Shown here piece after piece: positions 54,121 to 64,000 of a DNA stretch of 64,000 nt. Source of the stretch: Bremia lactucae (lineage: Eukaryota; Oomycota; Peronosporomycetes; Peronosporales; Peronosporaceae); NCBI RefSeq assembly GCF_004359215.1, contig NW_027152213.1, forward strand, positions 2,133,002 to 2,197,001, read 5' to 3'. The position numbers and the translations under genes are program-made. The notes beneath the pieces are model-generated. The model was not told the origin of the DNA, made no database searches, and saw nothing but the letters and a program-made list of their open reading frames with translations. The stretch's first letter is position 1. Every line of letters starts with the position of its first letter.

Positions 54121-55355
54121 GATACCTCATCACCAGGTGCAGAGACACATAATGATTGTGTGTCTGGAGCAACTTTTGTCAAGAGATTTGCAAATTCTCT
54201 TGAGGTTGCTGGATCAGTAGGGCGTTGCGCCCCTACTGACCCCGTCCATTTTTTGGCGGTCTGCCTCGCTGTTGCGATTTCGCAACAACGTCGGATCCGC
54301 GACCGTTGCCCTTTTTGGCATACGGTCCAAGATTACGTTCAGTACCTTTCGGTGCTGGACGTGGGGCACTACACTCATGAGCGTAATGTCCCAACTTTTG
54401 GCAGCGATGGCATTTCTGCGATCGTTTATTGTTCGGATAGCGAGGTCTCTCGCTTTCGACGTAGGAAAGGACCATAGGTTTCGGACCTCCTAATTCGTGT
54501 CGCCTTGGTGGACGATATGATGACGAACTCGCTTGAGCCTGTCTCAAGCTAAAGTCCTCCTGTTCCGCAACGGATATTGCTTCTTCAAGCGTATCCAGTT
54601 CCAAGCGGAACAGGTGGGTCTTTACGGGACCATCCGTAAGGCCTTGCATGAACACCGTAATCTACGTGTGTTCATGAACTAGGTATTTGTGATACAACTC
54701 GCTAAGAGTCGTATGTGCTGGGCATATGCGTGCACATCACGCTTGCCTTGCTTAAGTTTCAGAAGCTCTGAACGAGCTCTGAACTCAGCCCTTGGTGGCT
54801 CAAACGTCTGTTTGAGTCGGGTTTTCAGAACCAATAGTGACCCAAAGACGTATCGGTCGCGCAACTTGAGGCCCAATGCCCAAGTTTTGGCACGACCTGT
54901 CAGATTTAATTGAGCGAATGCGATTTGCATTTGCTCGTCGATAATGTGACGTGCCCTTATGGCATCGTCTAATTCGACAAACCATCTCAAAAGGGAGTCT
55001 TCTTCGACTCCCCTATATTTTGAGATGTCAATTTTCAGAGTTTCGGGACGACGCGTTTGCGTCATCCCAGGTACAGGGGTCTGTACCTGTTGTAATCTCA
55101 ACAGTTCCGCCTGTTAAGAGCCTTGCTGATTCAGCAAGGCTACCTCTTCTTAATCTCGTCAAGTTCATGTTGTATGAACTTGGCGATAGTTGAATGGAGG
55201 GCATTTCTGTCTAAGTTGAACAGTAATGCCAGGATTGCATCGTTGCCTACGGTCGAGCTCAACCGTTCAACCATACTCCTTTCTATATCACTTAGAAAGG
55301 AGTAGCTTTCAGGGGAAACGTGATGCGTATTCCCACTACCATCTAACATGTCCAT
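54121..55355 (-). pseudogene. Reversed L1 Gag and protease start, frameshifted
   Basis: Mirror copy of 52029-53266. Readable in three pieces: FLSDIERSMVERLSSTVGND, then GMTQTRRPETLKIDISKYRG to ASCITN, then MQGLTDGPVKTHLFRLELDT to the knuckle CHRCQKLGHYAHEC and the stop at 54233. Breaks lie near 55140, 55100 and 54670. Protein differences from the forward copy (for example DRYVFGSLLVLKTRL against DPYVFGSLEVFKTRL) show it is a distinct, older copy and not a duplicate read of the same locus. Confidence 0.87.
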
Positions 55356-55405
55356 GTTAAATGTGGGAAGTGTGGTCCTTGGACGGACTACAAAGTGCTA
55401 CCAGG

Positions 55406-55857
55406 TGTAACGGGGCACTGCGACTTGTACTGTTTCAGTACAAGTCCACTTCACACTGCTTCAGATGTGAGTGGTGCCTTCGTTAGGTGACGTACACTGT
55501 ACGTGCAGAGGAAGACTTCTCTTAAGACAAGTAGACTTAAGAGGGTAAAATGAAAACTGTATTAAATATAATTAAGTGTCTCTTAATCTATCTTTGTAAA
55601 TGCTAACTTAACAAAACCCTAATACTTATCATGTAAATGAATTTTTATCTCTATCTTATTTGTAACTCTCTTTGATTACTCCTACAGCTGATTAGTCTGC
55701 GGAATAAATAGATATAATGGCCTATACCTATTTATGGATAAGAATTCTGAATATTACTATATAAAGTAATATTCTCCAAATATTATCTACCTTTTAGATA
55801 ATATATTAATAAACAACCTGTAAGTGTTAATTTCATGTAGCGATACATCCCGTTACA
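55406..55857 (-). repeat. L1 LTR of the reversed copy
   Basis: 452 bp, TGTAACGGGGCACTGCG ... CATCCCGTTACA on the plus strand. It is the 5' LTR of the minus-strand gag, with CCTGGTAGCACTTTGTAG between on that strand. Confidence 0.9.
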
Positions 55858-56250
55858 CTGCCTAATCGTGTCTTGTAACGGGTTGATTTAAACCTCAAAT
55901 CTACCACTTAACAGAATTTAATGTTTTTCTGTCTCAATATTACTAAATTTGATGATATTGGAATTATTAAGCCAAAATCAATAAAATGTTATAATTTTGT
56001 ACTTCTTTGACTATATCCTCTTTAAAGAAATAATATTATAATAACGAGACACCTTGTAACAGTTAATCTCAATGCTGTTTTTTTTCAGGAGACCTCTACA
56101 TCCTAGGTTCGGTAAACGAGTCACTTTAACATTATTCGTGTCACATTCATTTTGAATGAGGTCGACCGTTGACGGACACGGAGAGAGTGGCTCAAACGCT
56201 TTACAGTTGCATCTCATCGTCATTCAGGTAGTCCGTTACATAATTTTGAA
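55858..56250. other. Intergenic region
   Basis: AT-rich. Contains GTAACGGGTTGATTT near 55876, similar to LTR ends, but nothing further that matches. A 70-codon minus-strand frame at 56011-56223 is unsupported. Confidence 0.45.
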
Positions 56251-57423
56251 GCGTTGATCGATACCCACCCCTCCTTTGTTCCATACCCACCCCTCTTACT
56301 ATATTAGGCAATACTTCCAACATTATTAAGCAGCACATTGATCACCCATAACCCCTAACATCCACCCAATACAAGATGTAATTTCTAGACCAGAGACGCG
56401 ATGTACAAATACCCACAAAATCAACTTGTCAATAACGATGCCGTATTCTTCGATTATTCGTTTTTTTATCCTTCTTCTTTTCGTTCTTAGCGACTACGTC
56501 TTGTTCTTCTTTGTCTTCTAATTGGCATGTTTTTCTTAGCAATGGTTGATTGCAGGGCATGTCCGTGCTTTGTGACCATACCGCGGCATAAGCTGCAGCG
56601 CCACACAGCAGAAACAACCGCTACAAACGCAGTTTGTTCGACATTTCGCTCAACATGCTCAAACTCAGATAGCACCCTGCGAACTAAGTCAGACGAGCCA
56701 GACGCCCCCCTCCCCGCGTCTGTATCCTTACTGGCTCATGAATCGTTGTCATATCCGTGGCATTCAAACGTCTCAGACCACTGAGAAGCAATTACCGCTA
56801 ATGTATAGATGGCGCAGCTTTATTATGTCATCTGGAAGCCGCAATTTCCTCTCTTAAGAGCCTCTCATCTGCTATCACTGGGATCCACTGTGGTGAGCGG
56901 ACGCATGTACAAATGGTGAGTGATTGTGGTGCTGGCATATACCAACAGCTGACCAAGTGACGAGGGCCAATCTCAACGCGCGTACTTTAAAAGGCCAACC
57001 AGTCTTTGCCGAGCTGGTTAGTCATTCTGTGGCGAGGTACATACAGGCCTGTCTCTGCAGTCGAAATAGACTGACTTGATGTCTCCATCGGGTTTGTTGG
57101 CGACACCTTTCCTTCTCTTGATTGACACTGCGTAGCCTGCTTCATGAGCATGGCGCGTGATCGCGTCTGTGGCTACTTCCAGCGGGCCATAGACTAGATC
57201 TGGTATAGGCGAAATGGTGGAAGATATTTACTGAGGGTAAAGAGAGAGACAACGCGAGTTGTATCGGAATGTATGGGTGGAGAATGGCGCAATGGAAAGA
57301 TTGATGGGGAAATGGAAGCGTTGTGCTTGTATTGGGTGGAATTTAGGGGTTAGGGTGATCAATGTGTTGCCTAATAATATTGGAAGTATTGCCAGCAAGG
57401 GAGGGGTAGGTGTCGATCAACGC
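56251..57423. mobile_element. Terminal-inverted-repeat element, about 1.2 kb
   Basis: GCGTTGATCGATACCCACCC at 56251 and its diverged reverse complement ending 57423 (GGTGTCGATCAACGC) open long imperfect inverted repeats of about 100-125 bp. Both contain AGGCAATACTTCCAA, AACCCCTAA and CCACCCAATACAAG in mirror order. The left arm has a short extra repeat of the CCCACCCCTC unit. No transposase frame lies between. It fits a non-autonomous DNA transposon; a target-site duplication is not clear. Confidence 0.6.
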
Positions 57424-59079
57424 CATATTTTAATTGCCCATAAAAAACATAAATGGCATATTAATGATAAATAAAGAATATAATTCATTAAATTTTACTG
57501 TCAATATTACCGCACATAGTTATAGGAACGTGACAGTACTGCTAAAAATTGGTTGATACAGGCCATTATATCAACCCCAGCAATCGCTGTAAGACGTGCG
57601 AATGGGCGGTGAGCAATAAGTCAGTATATATATTTGTATATTCATACATCATTATCAGAAATAGAAGGTATTAGTGAAAATGACGTAAAAATCTTGCGAT
57701 ATTTTTCGAAATGGAATCTGCGCAAGACAAAAGCGCCGCCTCGTTGCTTTTTGGCAACGCCACCCTTCCCAGATCTCACACACCGCAATTCGCCCATCAT
57801 GCCTGCAACGCCGCGACATCGCCTGACTAGTACCCCCTTCTTCACCCTACACCCGTTCATTGCAACCGCGTGACCTCTAGCCACCCGACCAACACCAGAA
57901 CACCCCTTCTCCTAACCCATCCAGGTATATGTCAATTTTCTTGTCAGAATCCCCGTCGCCCCCACGTCATCAATTACACCTGAGGCTGGTACATTTACTG
58001 CATTGCAATAAGAAGTTGACGACTCTGAAGAAAGCAATGAGCTATTCCGCGTGAATTTTACGTCAGTATCAAGTCTTACAGAGCTGCACAGACGCGTTCA
58101 GCAAAATACGTTGGCGTGTGGACAACCAATTCATCCACTTTACATGGATTCTTAAACAAACTTTGATAAAAGGCACATACATTTTTTTTGGTCAGGCGGT
58201 GATAAAAAAAATTCACAGAGTTGGACGATGCCTCAAACCAGCAAACATGGTACAGTTGCTGCATATTAGGCATAACAACAGAACCTATCCAGTTTAACGT
58301 CAGTAAAAACGATTTACTTTGGAGTGCTAACTGCTAAATGTTAAATTTTGCTTTCTATAGATATAACAACCCCATCACTCCAGCTTGTTAAAGTATAGAT
58401 TTGAATATTGCTGCAGCGGTAGAGTTTTCCACATTCAGCGCCACTATGTTAGCCCCACAGCATACAAACAGGGCTAAGGCAGCTGCACAATCAATTGTGA
58501 CCGATGTTACGCAGCAGCTCTTGTCAAGGTGGGGTACAATATATGCGTCTGAGCGCATCAATTGGCAAATATGGGCGTCGCAGATTGTCTGTTGACCGAT
58601 ACCGTCGCAGGCAATCACAATTGAGCAACCCCCGCAAATTCAAATCATCCATCTGTTCCGGCATTCGCAAAAGGATGGACTACTGTTATTCAATCTGTAC
58701 AACATAACAAATCAGTTGCATGACTAATTCTTGACGTCTCTTTAAGGCACGTTATTGTGACTAAGTCCACGGTCAAGGATCTCATAATGCGAATTGAAAC
58801 TCTAAAGCAGAGTGTGACCTGTCACCGTCAGAAGGTTGTGGCATTTAACAATGCATTTACACTGCTGACAGTCAAACAAACTATCGAGATACCCCTAGTC
58901 AAATAGATGTGAATCATGGAGACAATTGCAATTGATTGTAGTTTTTTTCAATCAAAGTCCCAGTTTAGTAAGAAACTAAGTTATTGTATCCTGCACCAGG
59001 GTTAATCGTCTTGAAAGTCAATATCCGCATTTACGGAAGAGGGTGTGCATATTGTAGTTTCTCTAACTTAAGACATTGA
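57424..59079. other. Region without a supported gene
   Basis: Holds an LTR-like scrap at 57545-57615 (GATACAGGCCATTATATCAACC, GGCGGTGAGCAATAAG), related to the middle of the L1 LTR variant at 22770-22830 and to 60840-60890. Short frames at 58401-58595 and 58745-58905 look vaguely protein-like but I recognise nothing. Confidence 0.4.
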
Positions 59080-60090
59080 GGACATTGCCGTCGGCATATC
59101 TCGTGCCTTGATTGAGCCTTCTGTCTAGTTGCGCTGCATGCTTTTCTTAATCAATCCAAACCTCGCCTCAATAGAATTGTAAAAATGACAATACCCAGGC
59201 AAACATAGCGGTGTAGTCTTAAGCGACCGCGGGCAACTAGTGATACTTGGGTGGCAATGAATACGCGCGCCGTCAGCCATCCACACCATGTGCAAATGGG
59301 ATGCTTCTGTACCTTGCCTGACTTTAAAGCACGGTAGCAGCCCATGAATTTGCTTCGATCAAACGTTCCTCAGTCATTTACGTGTTCAAAAGACCTCCTC
59401 ACCCGATGAAGCAGAGCAAGGGTGTCCTTTGCATTCCGTTAAATTCGCCTCGATTAACTCCTACATAGGAGTCAAAGCATAACATGCTAAAAAAAACCTC
59501 CTGATTAAATATCTGCTATGGTTACCTTGAAGGTATACCTTCGCTTTCTCAAAAACTCGAGATTCGTCCAAAAGCGTCAATGTAAATGCGTCCAATCAAC
59601 AGAAATGATCTCACACTCCAACTGCATCATACGATTGTTTGATATTAATTGCGCGGCGCTCCAGGACATATCATGGATTATTAACCTAGTATAATACCAA
59701 TTTAGCCTTTCCTGATAAGTTAACTTAGATACTGACCTTATATGTGAAGTTGAACTCTCGAAAGATTCGCCAAATTGTCGATTGACTGATGTCCGTGTTC
59801 CGCTTTACTTTAAATGCATGCTTGGTCTCGTCCAGGTATGGAAGCGGGTTGTTGATTATATAACAAAGCAGCCATTCGCACTTCTCCGCGTTGTAATTTT
59901 AGTTCGGAACTTACGTGCTTTGATGTGCAACCGAGCCAGTCTTCTCGTACGCGTTGATCCAAGCGCTAATGATAGACGGAGCTTTTTGGTAGAAATAAGC
60001 AAATCTGGCCTTTCTAAAATCTAGAAGGTAGTAGGCGTACGAGATGGTGAAAAAAGGCATACTGAATAAGCGCGTTCTTTTAGTATATGG
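59080..60090 (-). pseudogene. Tc1/mariner-type DDE transposase, decayed
   Basis: Minus-strand blocks in transposase order: helix-turn-helix region (KAPSIISAWINAYEKTGSVA, about 59985-59925), DWTHLH and LEFLRKRRYTFK (first-Asp region, about 59595-59525), RGEFNGMQRTPLLCFIG (about 59450-59400), MADGARIHCHPSI (second catalytic Asp, about 59285) and LCLPGYCHFYNSIEARFGLI (the L-P-x-Y-x-P-x-x-N-P-I-E block, degenerate, about 59210-59150). Stops in most blocks. It resembles the DDE_3-type transposases common in oomycetes. Terminal inverted repeats were not identified. Confidence 0.72.
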
Positions 60091-60429
60091 CGGAGCTGCT
60101 GAACGGGTCGCGATGGGTAGCAAAGACGGATGGGGGCGGGTTAAGGGGTGAAAACTTAAGAAAAAAACGCCAAGAAAACGCTAAATTTTGGTATTTTGAA
60201 ATCGACAATGTTAAGAAGATCTAAAAATCTTCTTCTACACTTCGTCTACGTCAGGTACTCTGGTGCTTTTTGCCGAAATTATTACCCGTGTATGTTAGCT
60301 TGCACTAAAACGGGGTGTCCTGTCTCTAAACCCAACTCACGTACCACTTTAATCGGCGAATTTTTTTCAGTATTTATATGTCTTTTTTATTTTTTTAGTA
60401 TCATTACCTTTATGGATTTTATTTGATAA

Positions 60430-60800
60430 ATCAACTTCTATTCTCAATATCTTTAAATGTTAACAAATCTGTTTTTGATTCGAAATTTTTTAAAATATCG
60501 TTTATTTTATAAATTTAAATATTTTTTTTTATTTTAAGAATTAAATATGATTTTATATTCATTAGGTAAAAAATTTTAAGAATTATTTTAGAAAATTTAA
60601 AACCCGCGTTTTTCGTAAAGTTATCGTACAACTTACAATTGATTTTTTTTTAATTTTTAAATTTAGGTTTTGCGTTAACTGAAGAAATTGTTAAGAATTT
60701 CATTATTTTATAGGAGGAACACTAAAGTGATTTAAAATTATTATCGTTAATATTGCTGATAGTGGACATATTTTGATTTAATATGTCCACATAAACTATG
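60430..60800. other. AT-rich tract
   Basis: Runs of T and A with hardly any G+C (for example TTTAAATATTTTTTTTTATTTT). No gene, repeat unit or LTR recognised. Confidence 0.6.
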
Positions 60801-61170
60801 CGACAGTTTTGCTCACTAATCAAAAATTTAAATGTGATTCAACACGCCAATCGCAGCAAGACGCGCGGATGGGTGGTGAGCGAAGAGTCGTCACAGTTAG
60901 ATTGATATGTCAAGTTAGTTAAAAAGATGTCAATACGTAGAAACTCAATTATAATAATACAGTATTAGTTTTCCCCTATGCTAAGACATCTTATTACTGA
61001 TTTTCATTGCCAAGCCTTTTTAGCATCCTTTAAAACCTTCCTCTGCACGTCGTGCACATGAAGTACTCGGAGAAACCTCACCATCATGTTTTCGGTGCAG
61101 CTTAACAAGTACAGAAGCAGCACTTGCAGAGGATGCCTGCTACAATCTTGTAGCACTTCGAGGGTTCTTA
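60801..61170 (+). repeat. Diverged L1-like 5' LTR
   Basis: Shares short blocks in order with the L1 LTR variant: ATGGGTGGTGAGCGAAGAG, TTAAAACCTTCCTCTGCACG, GTACAGAAGCAGCACTTGC (hairpin region), then TTGTAGCACTTCGAG as the primer-binding region and AACATGGGCATGTTGCATG at the gag start. Ends are not definable. Confidence 0.5.
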
Positions 61171-61194
61171 TAACGACCAGATATAAATTATCTA

Positions 61195-61960
61195 ACATGG
61201 GCATGTTGCATGAAGAAGGACGTTCCTCATGAAGGCTTTACGCAATGCTTGATAGGATATATAAATTGGGTGACCCTGAATAGAAAGCGGGAGAACGAGC
61301 CAGCCGTTAGATTTATGCTGTTCGCTCTGCATCGAGACGACCAACATGCAGATATTACCGACTTAATCTAACAAGAAGTTGACACGGCCCAATAAATAGA
61401 AACCTTGCTACACAAGCAAGGATTTCAACAATAAGAACGGCTAGGACAGCAGCATTTACATGCTGCTATCGGGCCGACGCATTCGCGTCGATCCAAAATC
61501 TTGAATGACCAATATGTGTTTGGGTCATATGAAGTCTTTAAGACCCGGCTCAGCCAGACCTCCTGTTCCTCTACAGAGATAGCTTGGTGTAGTGTCTCTA
61601 TTTCGAGGCGGAACAGGTGGGTCCTGACGAGACCTTCCACAAGACCCTTGATAAACACAAAAAATTGTGTTCGTGTATCAATCTGATGACTCACGATACA
61701 ACTCACTCGGTATCGTGTATGTTGGGCACAGGCGCACAAGCGTAACTGTCACGCGTGCTCTGCTTCAAAAAAAATCCAGGAGCACTAATCAGGCCCTAGA
61801 TTCAGCACGTGGTGGCTCAAAAAGGCGTTCCACCTGAAACAGCGTTTCGTTTATTTGGGTTCCTATCGTCCATCGAGACGAAAAGAGTTCGGAGGCTTGA
61901 AATCAATGGACTTCTTTTATGTTGAAAGCGAGAAACCTCTGACAAAAATGACGCTGCGCC
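61195..61960 (+). pseudogene. L1-like Gag with an internal inversion
   Basis: Collinear with the intact Gag: start around 61197, NDQYVFGSYEVFKTRLSQT at 61502-61559 on the plus strand. From 61560 to about 61826 homology is only on the minus strand (LFRLEIETLHQAISVEEQE reading left from about 61620, FEPPRAESRA at about 61825-61795). From about 61850 the plus strand resumes with YRPSRRKEFGG and MDFFYVESEKP. So the segment from FEPPRAE to VAEQED is inverted in place. Many other stops. Confidence 0.72.
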
Positions 61961-62877
61961 ATGCAACAGGCGCAATAGGCAGCATCGATCCGTAACGATG
62001 CATGTCTCTTGTATGTCACATTGCCGTCTGATGAATTACTTGGATCGTCAACAAGCGTGAAGATGTTCTACGGGTGAGTGCAATAGCCTCACTTGTGGTT
62101 CGGTCGTTAGCACGACTGCTGAAGACCTCCGACTAACCACCCATCACCCTGGGTTTTCGACGTCTGAGCACAAGCACAGGCACATCAAAGGTCGATCACA
62201 CGAATAAGTCGGGTCGATCGAAACAAGGATGCGCTTTTACAAAGCAACATCCAACGAAATTTAATAAACATGTCTATAAGTGACAGTGCGAAAATCCTAG
62301 ATCGACTGGAGAGTCAAGCGTATAGGATCTCGCATTGGTTGCGCAACCACAGCGAGACAGTTGGGAAGAATACTCCTCAGATACTAAGAGAAATAAGATC
62401 CGAGATACTTGAGGAAATAAGTCCCCAAGAAACTAGCATAAGTCCACAGGAACCTTTGGAAATAAGTTCCAAGAAAAAAACTGAGACGGGTATGTTATTA
62501 GACAAACGATCAAGTAGCGCTGCGCACGTGATCTTCTAGCGCCTCCCAAGGTAACTTTGGAGTTAACTCTATTGCCAGCGCTAGAACGGAAGCGAATTTT
62601 GCGCGATCTGCGTAGTGGCAAAGTCAAGCAGATCTGCGTACTAGACACAAATGAATAGTACGTGGCCGATATTCGGTCGGCAATCGTGTCTCCTGAGAAT
62701 GAACGGTGGCCTGCCAATCGCTGCTAGATGCACGAATGAGCGAATCGCTTTGTAAAGCGAATAAAATGGCGCTAACGGCTGGCCGCCTACGAACGAACGG
62801 GTTCCCAGCAGCTCATCGATGGACGAAAGTGTCCTCGATGTGAAGACTCGGATTGAGAGATATACTACTCAATCCTG
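61961..62877 (+). other. Retroelement interior, poorly conserved
   Basis: Lies between gag and RT of the same remnant. One 89-codon frame (62270-62539, MSISDSAKILDRLESQAYRI) is Glu/Ser-rich and unlike known domains; it may be the protease-RT spacer of this subfamily. Not called as a gene. Confidence 0.4.
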
Positions 62878-64000
62878 ATGTCACTTCTGACATATCCTTT
62901 ATATAAGGATTTAATTGAATTCAGGGATGTATTCCCTGAAACAGTTCCATGCGAGTTGCCTAAGGATAAATGCACTCGACATGAGATCGAGCTCAAACCG
63001 GGCTCGAAGTACTGTCTCATGAAGCAGTGGCCACTGACTCGTGAACAGGTACTTGCGATCGATTAATTATTTATCGATAGATTCAAAGAGGGCCGGGTAA
63101 GGGAGTCAAACTTCCCACATAGCTCTCCAACCTTCTGTGTGCGAAAGGCCACAGGAGGGTGGCGGATAGTGCACGCATTCAATTAATTGGTTGCTGCAAC
63201 GTTACAGGCTCAAACGCCGATACCTAGAAAAGAAGTGGTCGTGGATGGTAATGTCTAAGAGCACCACTTCTTGGGTGCATCGTTGGAAAACACGGCGTAC
63301 GCCCTGATCCCGAAAAGACTACGGCAATTACCGACTAGCCGGTTCCAGTCGATGTCAAGGGACATAGAAAGTTCCTTGGGCTAGCGGCGTACTTGCAAAG
63401 GTACCCACGCAATTATGCCGAGATAACAGTTCATCTCTCTCGTCTCTTAAAAAAAGACGAGAAATGGTTATGGAACGCTGATTGTCAGTGTTCGTTTGAA
63501 GGCCTTCTGCGTTTAATGGATCATCTGATGAATCCATCCAATAATTTTATTAAAGAGTAACCAGCTTATATCGATCGTCATCCGATCGGTACACGACGCG
63601 CAACGGCTTACTGTACTACACAGCCGTTGCCGGCGACACTCCACATGGCGTCGTCCCAACTCACAATGATCTGCGCTTGCGCATCATGTATGCGTGCCGC
63701 GATGCACCAACAAGTGGGTATCGTGGATGTGAGAAATCTTATCTCACAGTAAGTCACGACTTTTACTGGCCCTGCGAGTATCAGTTCGTGCGCAAGTACA
63801 TTCGTGCTTGCGAGGTATGTCAACGGTTGAAGTCTAGCCCTTCATCCCGTGCACCTCTCCAACCTCTACCACTTCCGGCAGAGTGTTGGCAGTCCGTATC
63901 TATGGACTTCGTCTTCGGATGTCCCATGGACGACCACAAAAACAATGGAATCCTTGTTTTTTGTAGACAGATTCAGCAAGATGGTACATCATGTTGCAGT
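62878..64000 (+). pseudogene. L1-like Pol (RT to integrase), runs off the edge
   Basis: RT start: LIEFRDVFPETVPCELPKDK, HEIELKPGSKYCLMKQWPLT, then RESNFPHSSPTFCVRKATGG and WRIVHAFN (to about 63185). A large deletion follows: only scraps of RT palm and thumb (LGLAAYLQRYPRNYAEIT, about 63375-63425; LLKKDEKWLWNADCQ, about 63450-63490) remain, and RNase H is absent. The integrase zinc finger is at about 63760-63840 (HDFYWPCEYQFVRKYIRACE, VCQRLKSSPSS) and the core opens QSVSMDFVFGCPMDD at about 63890, continuing past 64000. Stops and shifts throughout. Confidence 0.75.

Noticed and set aside
53204..54220. Long frames running through the 713-N gap on both strands
   Set aside because: They are open only because N has no stop codons.
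57642..57884. Overlapping 80-codon frames on both strands
   Set aside because: Short, low-complexity and unsupported on either strand.
58401..58905. Short protein-like frames (58401-58595, 58745-58905)
   Set aside because: Could be remnants of a mobile element, but no block matches a family I know; not enough to call.

Overview
The window looks like repeat-rich nuclear DNA of an oomycete (Phytophthora / downy-mildew type). This is an inference from its content: compact single-copy genes with short introns (mostly 50-130 bp), a one-exon EF-hand NADPH oxidase, and large amounts of decayed Ty3/Gypsy retroelements with oomycete-style Gag and Pol. About one quarter is host genes in small islands; most of the rest is nested or broken retroelements. 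Four runs of N (27709-27808, 36321-36420, 44186-44285, 53408-54120) interrupt it, all inside retroelement sequence.

Host gene islands. (1) 1.7-6.4 kb: an L-type lectin cargo receptor (+), a WKF-domain protein (+) and, convergent with it, a histidine acid phosphatase (-). (2) 29.6-33.1 kb: a coiled-coil membrane protein (-), REV7/MAD2L2 (-) and TFIIE-beta (+); REV7 and TFIIE-beta diverge from only 73 bp. (3) 38.2-42.9 kb: secreted glutaminyl cyclase (-) and NADPH oxidase (+), divergent. (4) 46.1-50.9 kb: a Cys-rich zinc-binding protein (+), a four-RRM PTB/hnRNP-L type splicing factor (-) and ARF1 (+).

Retroelements. I use three family labels. L1: LTR of about 450 bp, TGTAACGGGG...CCCCGTTACA, with a Gag carrying CHRCQKLGHYAHEC. 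L2: LTR of about 530 bp, TGTAACGGGC...CGCCTACA, with a Gag carrying CLNCGKRGYMMAHC. L3: LTR of about 350 bp, one long copy at 6.5-13.9 kb. A long L2 copy lies reversed at 13.9-22.3 kb. L1 pieces occur at 1.2, 22.6, 27.9, 33.9, 43.7-45.4 and 51.5-55.9 kb, several as inverted pairs. L2 pieces occur at 0-1.2, 28.3 (solo LTR), 36.2-37.8 and 51.5 kb. A diverged L1-like element fills 60.8-64.0 kb and runs off the edge. Smaller mobile remnants are a Ty1/Copia RT fragment (35.6-36.2 kb), a dead mariner-type transposase (59.1-60.1 kb), a terminal-inverted-repeat element (56.3-57.4 kb) and a tRNA-derived SINE-like sequence (45.6-45.9 kb).

Most notable points. All three families carry a long reading frame on the strand opposite Pol, starting next to the 3' LTR and, in L2 and L3, ending in a coiled coil that overlaps the 3' end of pol. 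The intact L1 gag ends in a textbook -1 frameshift signal (A AAA AAT, 9-nt spacer, stem-loop containing the gag stop). Two unrelated Gag genes each contain a clean in-place inversion.
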